Shown: positions 1-6,909, counted from the first letter of the stretch. The stretch: DNA of 17,530 bases from Streptomyces fulvoviolaceus (GCF_000718165.1 NZ_JOEY01000102.1:1-17530); one strand, 5' to 3'. A program made the numbers and translations. The notes: generated by a model not told the origin, from the letters alone.

Positions 1-198
1 GGCCAGCGCGCCCTGCCGGTCGGCCGATTCGCCGCCGCTGCTGAGGGCGATCTGCAGGGCAAGGGCGCCGATGAGGACGTACACCACACCCCGTGCGACG
101 AAGCCCGCCCGCCCCGCGGCAGTCAGCGTCTCGTTCTGGGTGGCACGGGCCGCGGACTTCACGGCCTGGCCGCGCCCTTGCGTGTTGGACGACGTCAC
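1..198 (-). CDS. DUF1206 family membrane protein, N-terminal part
   Basis: The first 66 codons of a gene that continues past the left edge. It starts at a GTG at 198-196, with GGAGG five to six bases upstream. The reading begins VTSSNTQGRGQAVKSA and continues into AGFVARGVVYVLIGALALQI (residues 31-50), a hydrophobic segment preceded by arginines, followed by SSGGESADRQGALA. A short hydrophilic N-terminus, a first membrane helix with the GFVARGVVY pattern, and then a G-rich loop ending in DRQGAL is the pattern I know from DUF1206 proteins, multi-pass actinobacterial membrane proteins of unknown function. Only the first of the expected helices lies in the window. The gene is co-directional with the membrane protein gene upstream but separated from it by 158 bp containing a hairpin, so it probably has its own promoter. 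The family call is from memory of the pattern. Confidence 0.7.
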   Translation of the reverse strand, partial: MTSSNTQGRGQAVKSAARATQNETLTAAGRAGFVARGVVYVLIGALALQIALSSGGESADRQGALA

Positions 199-215
199 GA
201 TGTCCTCCCCATGGC

Positions 216-238
216 GTGGACGCGCGATACGCGTCCAC
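216..238 (-). terminator. Perfect 9-bp stem hairpin after the YihY gene
   Basis: GTGGACGCG (216-224) and CGCGTCCAC (230-238) are perfect reverse complements around a 5-nt loop (CGATA). The hairpin lies between the stop of the YihY-like gene and the start of the DUF1206 gene, both on the minus strand. There is no U-tract, which is common for actinomycete terminators. It could also act in the 5' leader of the DUF1206 gene. Confidence 0.45.
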
Positions 239-356
239 CGCCCCCGAGTGCCCCAGGCCGGGGGCTTGATGCGCGCACTCGGCGAGCGACGGCCGGAGCC
301 GTACCAGCTGGGTCATCGGTCATCGTCCGGGGCGTCACCGGCGGAGTTGTCCGGCA

Positions 357-1205
357 TCAGGGCCGTCGTCGCCGGGCCCGCTGTTTCAAGGCCTGTGCCA
401 CGCGGGGGAGTTCCTCGTGTAGCAGGCGGCCCACCAGTGCACCGCCGTAGACGACGACGCCCACACCGACCAGCCAGGACTGGACGACCAGGACGGTTCC
501 GAAAGGGCCGTAGGTGACGGCACTGGATGCGATCAGTGGTGAGAAGACGAGACGGGAGAAGACCCGAAGGCCGAGCAGCCCGAGCGCCGTCGCCGCTGCG
601 CCGGGGAGCAGGGCGCTCCAGGCGATCCGCCCGCCGAGCAGTATCCGTTGGGACCACCAGAAGAACAGGACGGCGCTCAGCGTCGCGGCCAGCGTGCCGG
701 CCGACGAATGGCGCCACAGCGTGGTGGTGGCGGTCAGGTACAGGGATCCGACGAGCACGGCGAGCCACAGCACCTGCCGCCATCTGGCGTACCAGCGGGC
801 CGGAGGCAGCTCCCAGACCTTCTCGTAGCCCATCTGCACCGCCGCCCCGAAGGTCAGCCCGAAGACGGCGAGGGCGGCAAGACCGAACGCGGTCGTGGTC
901 TCAAGTACCTGACCGGGCCGGGCGAACAGCTCCCCGATCTCGTCCCTGGCCGCCCTCGACACACCGAGCCCGTCCCCCAGCCACTGCGCGAACCCCCGCC
1001 CGTGCTCCGGATCGGCCGCGGAGACAACGATCAACAGGGGGACCAGGGTGAGAAACCCGAGCGCCGCGAAGCCCAGCGACCTCGGCCCCAGTTCGATCTC
1101 TCTGCTCCGCCGCCATCCCCGCTCGGCCGGCGAATCACGGAACACACGGCACAGCCGTGCCGACAGGGACGAGCTGTCCGCAGCCCCGGAAGACTTCTTC
1201 AGCAT
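357..1205 (-). CDS. YihY/BrkB-like (virulence factor BrkB, former 'RNase BN') integral membrane protein
   Basis: A 282-residue protein with a basic, hydrophilic N-terminus (residues 1-40) and about six hydrophobic segments: near 44-62, 104-125, 145-163, 171-187, 196-216 and 234-258. It ends in a very basic tail (KQRARRRRP). The layout, the length, a long extracytoplasmic loop between segments 1 and 2, and TYGPFG (231-236) just before the last helix fit the YihY/UPF0761 family. Members are inner-membrane proteins of uncertain function; the old RNase BN label is not supported for the family. The ATG at 1205 is preceded only by a weak GGTGAT-like ribosome binding site. The gene starts 30 bp after the stop of the ANTAR gene upstream on the same strand, so the two may be cotranscribed. 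Confidence 0.75.
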   Translation of the reverse strand: MLKKSSGAADSSSLSARLCRVFRDSPAERGWRRSREIELGPRSLGFAALGFLTLVPLLIVVSAADPEHGRGFAQWLGDGLGVSRAARDEIGELFARPGQVLETTTAFGLAALAVFGLTFGAAVQMGYEKVWELPPARWYARWRQVLWLAVLVGSLYLTATTTLWRHSSAGTLAATLSAVLFFWWSQRILLGGRIAWSALLPGAAATALGLLGLRVFSRLVFSPLIASSAVTYGPFGTVLVVQSWLVGVGVVVYGGALVGRLLHEELPRVAQALKQRARRRRP

Positions 1206-1235
1206 GCAATCACCGACAGCCGTGCACGCGTGCCG

Positions 1236-1595
1236 TCACCGCCGCTCCAGCGCGCGAAGGCGCCACAACGCGCCACGCCACTCGCACCGTATCGCCTCGG
1301 GAAGTTCCTGGCCCTTCGTGGTGGCGACCAGGGCCGCGGCCACGTCGCGGAGTTTGACGTTGCAGTGCTGCGACACGTCCACCAGCAGGCCCCAAGATTG
1401 CTCACTGGAGCACGGCGCCAGGACCATCACCATGCCGGGCGCCTGGTCGATCACCGCACGGCTTTCCAGCGCCTGCTCCAACTGCTCGTTCCTGGCGCGT
1501 AGTTCGAGGACCTCGACAGCCAGGGCCGCATCTCCCGCCGCGGTCACAGCCCTCAACAGAGGCTGTTCTTCATGGAGCGTGGTCATGTGGTGCAT
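1236..1595 (-). CDS. Stand-alone ANTAR-domain protein (first of two)
   Basis: A 119-residue protein. Residues 26-46 (VEVLELRARNEQLEQALESR) are a short leucine-rich amphipathic helix, probably a coiled coil. Residues 47-93 carry the ANTAR signature: AVIDQAPGMVMVLAPC, then a helix with SWGLLVDVSQHCN, then VKLRDVAAALV. ANTAR domains bind paired hairpins in nascent RNA and prevent transcription termination. Here there is no GAF, PAS or receiver domain, so the input signal is unknown and the protein may act constitutively or through a partner. The ATG at 1595 has GTGAGG eight bases upstream, lying inside the second unit of a 13-bp tandem repeat. It lies upstream of the YihY-like gene and downstream of a paralogous ANTAR gene, all on the minus strand. 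The C-terminus (WRGALWRLRALERR) is basic and might contribute to nucleic acid contact (inference). Confidence 0.75.
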   Translation of the reverse strand: MHHMTTLHEEQPLLRAVTAAGDAALAVEVLELRARNEQLEQALESRAVIDQAPGMVMVLAPCSSEQSWGLLVDVSQHCNVKLRDVAAALVATTKGQELPEAIRCEWRGALWRLRALERR

Positions 1596-1603
1596 GGTGC
1601 GTA

Positions 1604-1630
1604 CCTCACAACGCAGTCCTCACAACGCAG
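1604..1630 (-). repeat. 13-bp tandem direct repeat in the leader of the first ANTAR gene
   Basis: CCTCACAACGCAG occurs at 1604-1616 and again at 1618-1630, a period of 14 bp. On the gene's strand each unit reads CTGCGTTGTGAGG, so the ribosome binding site GTGAGG is duplicated. Only the copy nearest the ATG at 1595 is correctly spaced. It could be a replication slippage product or a site for an RNA-binding protein. Confidence 0.7.
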
Positions 1631-1774
1631 CCGTCCGTTCCATAGGCGGTCAGCGGCGCGCCAGTCGCCGCTCACCGGCTCCGCCGGGCCGGCAGCGCAG
1701 ACCGTAGTGCTTGAAGACCGCTTCCTCCCGGTCGGCGGGCAGCACGTCCTCGTTGCCGATCGAAGGAGCCTGCT

Positions 1775-2191
1775 TCACCAGCGGTCCCACCCAGCCGGCC
1801 TTGAGTCGGACGTCTCACCTGTCGCTCGCGAGTCGCGCCCCCGGTCCTCCGCGTAGAGCCGCCGCAGTGCGTGCCGCAGAGCCCGCTGCATCAGCCGTGG
1901 GAGCGGCTCGCCCTCCCAGGCGGCGACCACGGCCACGGCTACGTCCGGAAGTCTGGTGTTGCACTGCCGTGCCATGTCCACCAGCAGATTCCTGGCCGGC
2001 TCGCGGCGGCACGGGGCCAGGACCATCACCATGCCGCAGGCTTGATCGATGACCGGACGGCCGGCCAGCGCCTGTCGCAGCTGATCGATCTCGGCGCGCA
2101 GCGCCACGACATCCTGACCCGCCGGGTCCTCCGCAGAGGTCTCGGCCGTCAGATCCCACCAGTGCTTTCGGAGCATGGTCGTGCGGTACAT
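1775..2191 (-). CDS. Stand-alone ANTAR-domain protein (second of two)
   Basis: I choose the ATG at 2191 (MYRTTMLRKHWW, 138 residues) because GAGAGG lies eight bases upstream and the N-terminus then aligns with MHHMTTLHEE of the neighbouring ANTAR protein. A GTG at 2200 would sit directly on that ribosome binding site. Residues about 28-46 (VVALRAEIDQLRQALAGR) are a probable coiled coil. Residues about 46-91 are the ANTAR domain: PVIDQACGMVMVLAPC, NLLVDMARQCNTRLPDVAVAVV. Like its neighbour it lacks any sensory domain. Its C-terminal tail (YAEDRGRDSRATGETSDSR) is longer and hydrophilic. The shared run CGMVMVLAPC / PGMVMVLAPC shows the two arose by duplication. The role inferred from the family is RNA-binding antitermination; targets are not visible. 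Confidence 0.72.
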   Translation of the reverse strand: MYRTTMLRKHWWDLTAETSAEDPAGQDVVALRAEIDQLRQALAGRPVIDQACGMVMVLAPCRREPARNLLVDMARQCNTRLPDVAVAVVAAWEGEPLPRLMQRALRHALRRLYAEDRGRDSRATGETSDSRPAGWDRW

Positions 2192-2273
2192 GGCATCCAC
2201 CTCTCCACGATGTCCGCGTGCCCGGAACGGCTGAAGCCACCCCGGAACTCTGGATATCGGGCAACTTCATCGG

Positions 2274-2523
2274 TCACCCGCGATGTTCATGGTCCCGACG
2301 GTCCTTGCGCCTCCAGCGCGCCCGGTGCTGACGGCTGGAGAGGCGATCCCAACGGTCCCGGTAGCGCCGGTGCTCCCCGAGATCGGACCCGCCGCGCCGG
2401 CCTCCGGCGCGATCGCGGCCGTAGCGGATGGCTCCGAAAGACCAGCACGGCCATCCACCAGAGGGGGTTGAGGAACCCGAAACCGAACAAGATCAGGGCG
2501 ACGATGAGAAGCAGAACGAACAT
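2274..2523 (-). pseudogene. Small basic membrane protein, frameshifted
   Basis: The ATG at 2523 has GGGAAGG seven bases upstream and opens a frame encoding MFVLLLIVALILFGFGFLNP and then LWWMAVLVF, a clear single membrane helix. That frame then runs into low-complexity proline and arginine sequence. If one base is removed from the AAA run at 2437-2439 (TTT on the coding strand), the reading continues as FGAIRYGRDRAGG, GEHRRYRDRWDRLSS and RWRRKDRRDHEHRG and stops at TGA 2276-2274. This gives an 82-residue protein with an N-terminal helix and a strongly basic tail. Small proteins of this design (hydrophobic FGFLNPLWW helix, then a YGRDR basic tail) are common in Streptomyces and of unknown function. 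The break is a one-base insertion relative to that reading, and could be real decay or a homopolymer error. Confidence 0.6.
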
Positions 2524-2682
2524 GGCGGGCCTTCCCGGAGCGGGACAAGACATCGCTGCCGGGGGCCGGGGCCTGCTCGAACAGCGTAGCTCTGCCCCAA
2601 GGTTGCGGATAGCGCCCCGTGTAACGGTCTGCCAACCGGAACGGATGGCCACTTGACATCTGTCCAGGGAGCGCGGCGAGGG

Positions 2683-3087
2683 CTAACGTGCCCGGTACGG
2701 CCCGAGCCCCCGGCAGCGTCGATCACCTCTCGCGCTCCTTCGAGGGCGCACCTCGCGCATCAGTGCCGGAACTCGCACCCGCCCCCACGGACTGCTCCCG
2801 CCGTCGCCACGCCGTCCCGGCACGGCCTCGATGCGCCCCAGACGGGCAACGTCCACCGCCCGCCGCATCGCACGCATCCCACCGCAGGTGGCCCGCATGT
2901 ACGTACTCATCGTTCCGGCAGCGGACAACGCCACTGGCGCCACGGCGGCGATGTCCTCGTACTTCCACACCTCGGGAAGCTCGTCGAGCAGGTGCTGCAG
3001 CACCACGTCACTCAATTGATCCGCTCGGGGTGCGAGGCCCCGAGGGAGATTGCTGAGGAAGACATGGGCGTCCGTACCCATAGTCAC
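2683..3087 (-). pseudogene. Probable N-terminal stub of a PucR/CdaR-type regulator
   Basis: The GTG at 3087 opens a frame reading MGTDAHVFLSNLPRGLAPRA, then DQLSDVVLQHLLDELPEVWK and YEDIAAVAPVALSA. A short start, an LPR.L.PRA motif, a long helix with LLDELPE, and a conserved acidic/aromatic segment resemble the N-terminal region of Streptomyces regulators that carry a PucR-type C-terminal helix-turn-helix. After about residue 60 the similarity fades into arginine-rich sequence ending at 2683, and neither other frame rescues a long match, although VRVPALMREVR near residue 120 resembles a later part of that domain. I infer a truncated or degenerate gene with no DNA-binding domain left. It could instead be a short intact protein I do not recognise. 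Confidence 0.4.
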
Positions 3088-3125
3088 AAGGTACCCCCAG
3101 CCTGGTCGACGGGCCGTGCCCACCG

Positions 3126-3165
3126 CCTGGCCGACGGTGGACGCGCTCGCCCACCATCGGCCAGG
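3126..3165 (-). terminator. Strong hairpin terminator after the acyl-CoA synthetase gene
   Basis: CCTGGCCGACGGTGG (3126-3140) and CCACCATCGGCCAGG (3151-3165) pair at 14 of 15 positions around a 10-nt loop, and one further G-C pair (3125/3166) extends the stem. It begins 15 bp past the TGA (3183-3181) of the synthetase gene, the expected position for its terminator. No U-tract follows. Confidence 0.7.
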
Positions 3166-3180
3166 CCGTGGGGCAGCCGA

Positions 3181-5070
3181 TCACGGGGTGTGACCGGCGC
3201 GGCGGAGGACAGGGCGCAGGGCCTCGATGACGCCGGGGTCGTCCACCGTGGAGGGGATGGGTTCGTCGTGGCCGTCGGCGATGCCGCGCATCGTCTTGCG
3301 CAGGATCTTTCCCGAGCGGGTCTTGGGCAGGGCGGCCACGACCGTGACGTCCTTGAGGGAGGCGACGGCGCCGATGCGTTCGCGTACGAGCTGGACGAGT
3401 TCGGCCTCGACCTCGCTCGGTTCGCGGTCGATGCCGGCTTTCAGGACGACGAAGCCGCGCGGTACCTGTCCCTTCAGGGCGTCGGCGACGCCGATGACGG
3501 CGCATTCGGCGACGTCGGGGTGGGCGGCCAGGGCCTCTTCCATGCTGCCGGTGGACAGCCGGTGGCCGGCGACGTTGATGACGTCGTCGGTGCGGCCCAT
3601 GACGAAGACGTAGCCGTCGGCGTCGATGTGGCCGCTGTCGCCGGTGAGGTAGTAGCCGTCGTAGGCGGAGAGGTAGGAGGCGACGTAGCGGTCGTCGTCC
3701 TTCCAGAGAGTGGGGAGCGCGCCGGGCGGAAGGGGGAGCCGCACGACGATCGCACCGTCGACCCCCGCGGGCACCGGCTCGCCCGAAGCGTCGAGGACGC
3801 GTACGTCCCAGCCCGGCAGCGGGCGGGTGGGGGACCCGGGCTTGAGAGGAGCGGCCTCGATGCCCACGGGGTTGGCGACGATGGGCCAGCCGGTTTCGGT
3901 CTGCCACCAGTGGTCGATCACCGGGATGCCCAGCAGATCGCTCGCCCAGTGATAGGTCTCGGGGTCGAGGCGCTCGCCGGCGAGGAAGAGGTGGCGCAGG
4001 CCGGTCAGGTCGTAGCCCGCGGTGAGGGTTCCCTTCGGGTCCTCCTTGCGGATGGCCCGGAAGGCGGTGGGCGCCGTGAACATCGTCTTGACCCGGTGCT
4101 CGGCGGCAACCCGCCAGAACTGACCGGCGTCCGGGGTGCCGACCGGTTTGCCTTCGTACAGGACCGTCGTGGCGCCGGCCAGCAGGGGTGCGTAGACGAT
4201 GTACGAGTGCCCGACGACCCAGCCGACGTCGGAGCCGGTGAACATCGTCTCGCCCGGGCCCACGTCGTAGACGGCACCCATCGACCAGTGGAGGGCGACC
4301 GCGTAGCCACCGCAGTCACGCACAACTCCCTTGGGTTTTCCGGTCGTTCCGGACGTGTAGAGGATGTAGAGGGGATCGGTGGCGGGGACGGGAACGCAGT
4401 CGGCCGGCGGCGCGGCGGCGACCAGGTCGCCCCAGTCGAGATCGTCGGGCCCCAACTCGGCGCGCTCCTGTGGGCGTTGCAGGATCACGCTCTTTTCCGG
4501 CTTGTGGACCGCGAGTTCGATGGCCTGGTCGAGCAGGGGCTTGTATGCGATGACCCGCTTGCCCTCGATGCCGCAGGAGGCGGACACGACCACCTTGGGG
4601 GCGGCGTCATCGATGCGGAGGGCGAGTTCGCGCGGGGCGAACCCGCCGAAGACGACCGAGTGGACCGCGCCGATGCGTGCGCAGGCCAGCATCGCGACGG
4701 CGGCCTCGGGGACCATCGGCATGTAGATGACCACGCGGTCGCCGCGCCCCACGCCGAGCTGCGCGAGTGCCCCGGCGAAGGCCGCCACCTCGTCCCTCAG
4801 CTGCGCGTAGGTGTAGGTGCGCCGGGTCTCGGTCACGGGGGAGTCGTAGATGAGGGCGGGCTGTTCGCCGCGGCCGGCCTCGACGTGCCGGTCGAGCGCG
4901 TTGAAGCAGACGTTGAGCCGCCCGTCGGGAAACCAGCGGTAGAAGGGTGCGCCCGAGGAGTCCAGGGCGCGCCGCGGAGTGACATCCCAGTCGATGCCCT
5001 CGGCCGCCTTCAGCCAGAAGCTCTCCGGGTCCTCGGTACTGGAGCGGAAGACGTCCTCGTACGTTCCCAT
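3181..5070 (-). CDS. prpE: Propionyl-CoA synthetase / acetyl-CoA synthetase-like ligase (PrpE type)
   Basis: An AMP-forming acyl-CoA synthetase of 629 residues, close to the family's usual length. It activates a short fatty acid, probably propionate, to an acyl-adenylate and then to acyl-CoA in the cytoplasm. Adenylation motifs appear in order: YILYTSGTTGKPKGVV (235-250), DHWWQTETGWP (387-397), YYLTGD (473-478), MGRTDDVINVAGHRLST (491-507), and PKTRSGKILRK (582-592) with the catalytic, acetylation-prone Lys588. The segment VVFGGFAPRELALRIDDA (139-156) followed by SCGIEGKRVIAYKPL favours the PrpE/ACSS3 branch over classical acetyl-CoA synthetase. The ATG at 5070 is chosen because AAGGAG lies about seven bases upstream; a longer in-frame extension to 5199 lacks family character. 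The gene stands alone with its own terminator. Acetate or another short acid remains possible as substrate. Confidence 0.88.
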   Translation of the reverse strand: MGTYEDVFRSSTEDPESFWLKAAEGIDWDVTPRRALDSSGAPFYRWFPDGRLNVCFNALDRHVEAGRGEQPALIYDSPVTETRRTYTYAQLRDEVAAFAGALAQLGVGRGDRVVIYMPMVPEAAVAMLACARIGAVHSVVFGGFAPRELALRIDDAAPKVVVSASCGIEGKRVIAYKPLLDQAIELAVHKPEKSVILQRPQERAELGPDDLDWGDLVAAAPPADCVPVPATDPLYILYTSGTTGKPKGVVRDCGGYAVALHWSMGAVYDVGPGETMFTGSDVGWVVGHSYIVYAPLLAGATTVLYEGKPVGTPDAGQFWRVAAEHRVKTMFTAPTAFRAIRKEDPKGTLTAGYDLTGLRHLFLAGERLDPETYHWASDLLGIPVIDHWWQTETGWPIVANPVGIEAAPLKPGSPTRPLPGWDVRVLDASGEPVPAGVDGAIVVRLPLPPGALPTLWKDDDRYVASYLSAYDGYYLTGDSGHIDADGYVFVMGRTDDVINVAGHRLSTGSMEEALAAHPDVAECAVIGVADALKGQVPRGFVVLKAGIDREPSEVEAELVQLVRERIGAVASLKDVTVVAALPKTRSGKILRKTMRGIADGHDEPIPSTVDDPGVIEALRPVLRRAGHTP

Positions 5071-5122
5071 CGCGCACTCCTTTGTGGCTTCGAGGGACGG
5101 TGGTGGGGCTGCTTGCGGAACG

Positions 5123-5157
5123 GTGTCGGACACAAGTACCGCATGCCGGCCGGCATG
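5123..5157 (-). promoter_or_regulatory. Two palindromes upstream of the acyl-CoA synthetase gene
   Basis: GTGTC-G-GACAC at 5123-5133 is a perfect 5+1+5 inverted repeat, and CATGCCGGCCGGCATG at 5142-5157 is a perfect 16-bp palindrome. They lie 53-87 bp upstream of the ATG at 5070 and downstream of the hydrolase stop at 5256, where an operator for the synthetase gene or a hairpin ending the hydrolase transcript would be expected. No clear -35/-10 pair was found. Confidence 0.35.
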
Positions 5158-5255
5158 GTCGAGCAGGATGCCGGAGACCGGCGGACCGGTCGCCGACATG
5201 GCGGTGGTGCGGCGGCCCGGCCGTCAACAGGCCCGCCGTCAGGTACGGCTTCTGC

Positions 5256-6167
5256 TCACGTGCCGAGGTGCTTGCGCAGCCACTGACCCATCTGCTGGAT
5301 TGCCTGGTCCACCTCGGGTACGCGCCCGGCGCCCAGGACGAACGAGTGCTGCCCTTCGGGCATCGGGTGGACCTCGGAGGTGACCTTGAAGTCCGCGAGG
5401 CGGCGGCCGAGTTCGGCGCCGTCGTCGGCGAGGGTCTCGTACTCGCCGTAGTGGACGGTCGTGGGCGGCAGGCCGGTCAGATCGGCGTTCGCGATGCTGA
5501 TCGCGGGGTCGGTGAAGTCCACGGCGGGGTCCTGCAGCCAGGCTCCTCGGAAGAGCTCGAGGGTGTTCCTGCTGAGCATCTTGTCGTTGTCTTCGTTCTC
5601 GTCCACCGACGCGTTCTGGATGGTGAGGTCGGTCCACGGTGAGACGCTGACGATCGCGCCCGGCGTCGCCTCGCCCTTCGCGAGCAGGCGCAGCGGGAGC
5701 ATCACCGCGAGCGTCCCGCCGATCGAGTGGCCCGTGCTGCCGATGTTCCGCGGCTCGTAGCCCTGCGAGAGCAGCCACCGGTAGGCCGTCTCGGCGTCGT
5801 CGAGCTGCGCGGGGTAGGGGTGTTCGGGCGCCAGGCGGAAGTCCACGACGAGGGAGCGGGCTCCGGCGGCCTTGGCGATGTGGCCGGCGGCCTTGCGGTC
5901 GGAGTGCATGGAAGCGGTGACGGATCCGCCGAAGTGGAAGTGGAGCAGCGCCCGGTCGGGGTCGGCACCCTCGGGGATGGCCCACAGGGCGGGGACGCCG
6001 TTCGCGTCGACCTCCGCGTAGGTGACGCCTTCCGGCTCGGTCGACGCCTTGTGGTTCGAGTCGACGATGTCGCGGATGACGGCCAGGTCGAGGCCGGGTG
6101 TCGACGACTTCGCGCTCACGCTCGCGAGGAACTCCGCGAACTCGTGTGCCTCTTGGCTTATTCCCAT
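5256..6167 (-). CDS. HSL-type alpha/beta hydrolase (esterase/lipase-like)
   Basis: A 303-residue cytoplasmic hydrolase of the hormone-sensitive-lipase (family IV esterase) type. The canonical HGGG oxyanion motif appears as HFHFGG (76-81). The FRLAPEHPYPAQLDDA segment (110-125) is diagnostic of the family. The nucleophile elbow is GHSIGG (146-151, Ser148) rather than the usual GDSAGG. The acid is expected in GEYETLADD (241-249), where Glu244 takes the usual Asp position, and the catalytic His is in EGQHSF (His274). The ATG at 6167 has an AAGGAG-type site (AAGAAGGAGTACCACC) upstream. The 68-bp module 46 bp further upstream is shared with the distant MDR gene, implying joint regulation. The protein probably hydrolyses a short ester or lactone (inference). 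The neighbouring acyl-CoA synthetase is on the same strand 185 bp downstream and could use the released acid. Confidence 0.82.
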   Translation of the reverse strand: MGISQEAHEFAEFLASVSAKSSTPGLDLAVIRDIVDSNHKASTEPEGVTYAEVDANGVPALWAIPEGADPDRALLHFHFGGSVTASMHSDRKAAGHIAKAAGARSLVVDFRLAPEHPYPAQLDDAETAYRWLLSQGYEPRNIGSTGHSIGGTLAVMLPLRLLAKGEATPGAIVSVSPWTDLTIQNASVDENEDNDKMLSRNTLELFRGAWLQDPAVDFTDPAISIANADLTGLPPTTVHYGEYETLADDGAELGRRLADFKVTSEVHPMPEGQHSFVLGAGRVPEVDQAIQQMGQWLRKHLGT

Positions 6168-6212
6168 GGTGGTACTCCTTCTTGGACGGGCGCCGTGCCG
6201 GGTTCCCGCGCG

Positions 6213-6280
6213 GCGGCCGGGTCGATGTACTGGTCATGACGCTACTTTCTGAGTATAAGAAAGTAAACTCAGGTGAGGCC
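6213..6280 (-). promoter_or_regulatory. Conserved promoter/operator module, copy A
   Basis: This stretch matches 16963-17030 at 58 of 68 positions by my count, without gaps. Its core is CTGAGT (6249-6254), a 12-bp spacer, and ACTCAG (6267-6272), a perfect inverted repeat. Overlapping it are ACTTTCT (6244-6250) and AGAAAGT (6258-6264), another perfect inverted repeat found only in this copy. On the gene strand TATACT inside the core makes a good -10 element for the hydrolase, with no convincing -35. The half-sites resemble the TGAGT-N2-ACTCA palindromes upstream of the TetR and MDR genes at 7605-7632, so the TetR protein encoded at 6957-7580 is the obvious candidate binder (inference). Confidence 0.6.
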
Positions 6281-6763
6281 GGAATCACCTCGTGGATGCG
6301 TGGAGGCCCATTACGGGGCATCGGGTATGGATTCTTCAGGGCGCCTGCCGGGCGGGTCGCGACCTGTGGACCGGACCGCCCGGGGGTCGGTGGGGCGAGT
6401 GCGTGCGACGCGCCTGTGGGCGGCGTCCGCGCCGGCGATCCGGGGATTCTGCCGCCGCGTCCAGGCTTGACTTCGGTGCAGTCGCGTGGCGGTGGGTGCG
6501 GGCGCGACAGCCGGGCGCCGGTATGCCCTGCCCGCATCGCGCGGGCTCGCCTGCCTCGGCCGGCCGCACCGGTAGGTCTGTCGGATTGCCGGGCAACTGG
6601 TCAAGCCGACGGGGACGGTGGCGATCCGGCCGCCGGGCTGTCCCGTGTCTGCGACCGTGGAGGCGTACAGGACTTCACGGACGAGAAGGCGTGCTTGTGG
6701 CAGTCCTGGGGCCCGTTGGGCTGGGCCGTCATTGCACACCAGGCATCAGCGACTGCACGGGTG
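6281..6763. other. 483-bp stretch without a supported gene
   Basis: No frame on either strand combines a ribosome binding site, a recognisable protein family and actinomycete codon bias. Long frames exist (for example 6311-6739 on the minus strand) but their translations are low-complexity and rich in arginine and proline. It separates the upstream module of the HSL hydrolase from the hydrolase fragment at 6764-6909, and may be decayed coding sequence. Confidence 0.6.
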
Positions 6764-6909
6764 CTACTCGTCGAGGAACTGAAGGGCGTGCTTCAGGGAG
6801 CGCTCGGGGTACTGGGACTGCGCTCCATGCCCGGCGTTGGGGTAGATCGGCAGTTGAGCGTTCGGGATGTTCCGGCGTTGAGGGCGACGACGCCGTAGTG
6901 CGTGCTCAT
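6764..6909 (-). pseudogene. C-terminal remnant of an alpha/beta hydrolase
   Basis: Ending in TAG at 6766-6764, one frame reads NIPNAQLPIYPNAGHGAQSQ and then YPERSLKHALQFLDE. This matches the C-terminal end of alpha/beta hydrolases, with the catalytic His in NAGHG, and aligns with DSQVIIYPDSGHGGIFQY of the intact hydrolase encoded at 8775-9641. Upstream, a different frame from the ATG at 6909 reads MSTHYGVVALNAG, which fits the segment normally preceding it, so at least one frameshift is present. Nearly the whole N-terminal part, including the nucleophile elbow, is missing. It lies 47 bp downstream of the TetR stop, the position of a gene co-transcribed with TetR. Confidence 0.6.

Noticed and set aside
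2653..5286. An 877-codon open frame on the plus strand
   Set aside because: It is antisense to the acyl-CoA synthetase gene, its translation is low-complexity (runs of G, D, V and A), it has no family character, and it arises from GC-rich codon bias on the other strand.
5239..6537. A 432-codon minus-strand frame overlapping the HSL-type hydrolase
   Set aside because: It is arginine-rich and out of frame with the hydrolase, whose catalytic motifs are intact in the other frame. Only its internal MTSTSTRP segment was kept as a low-weight observation.
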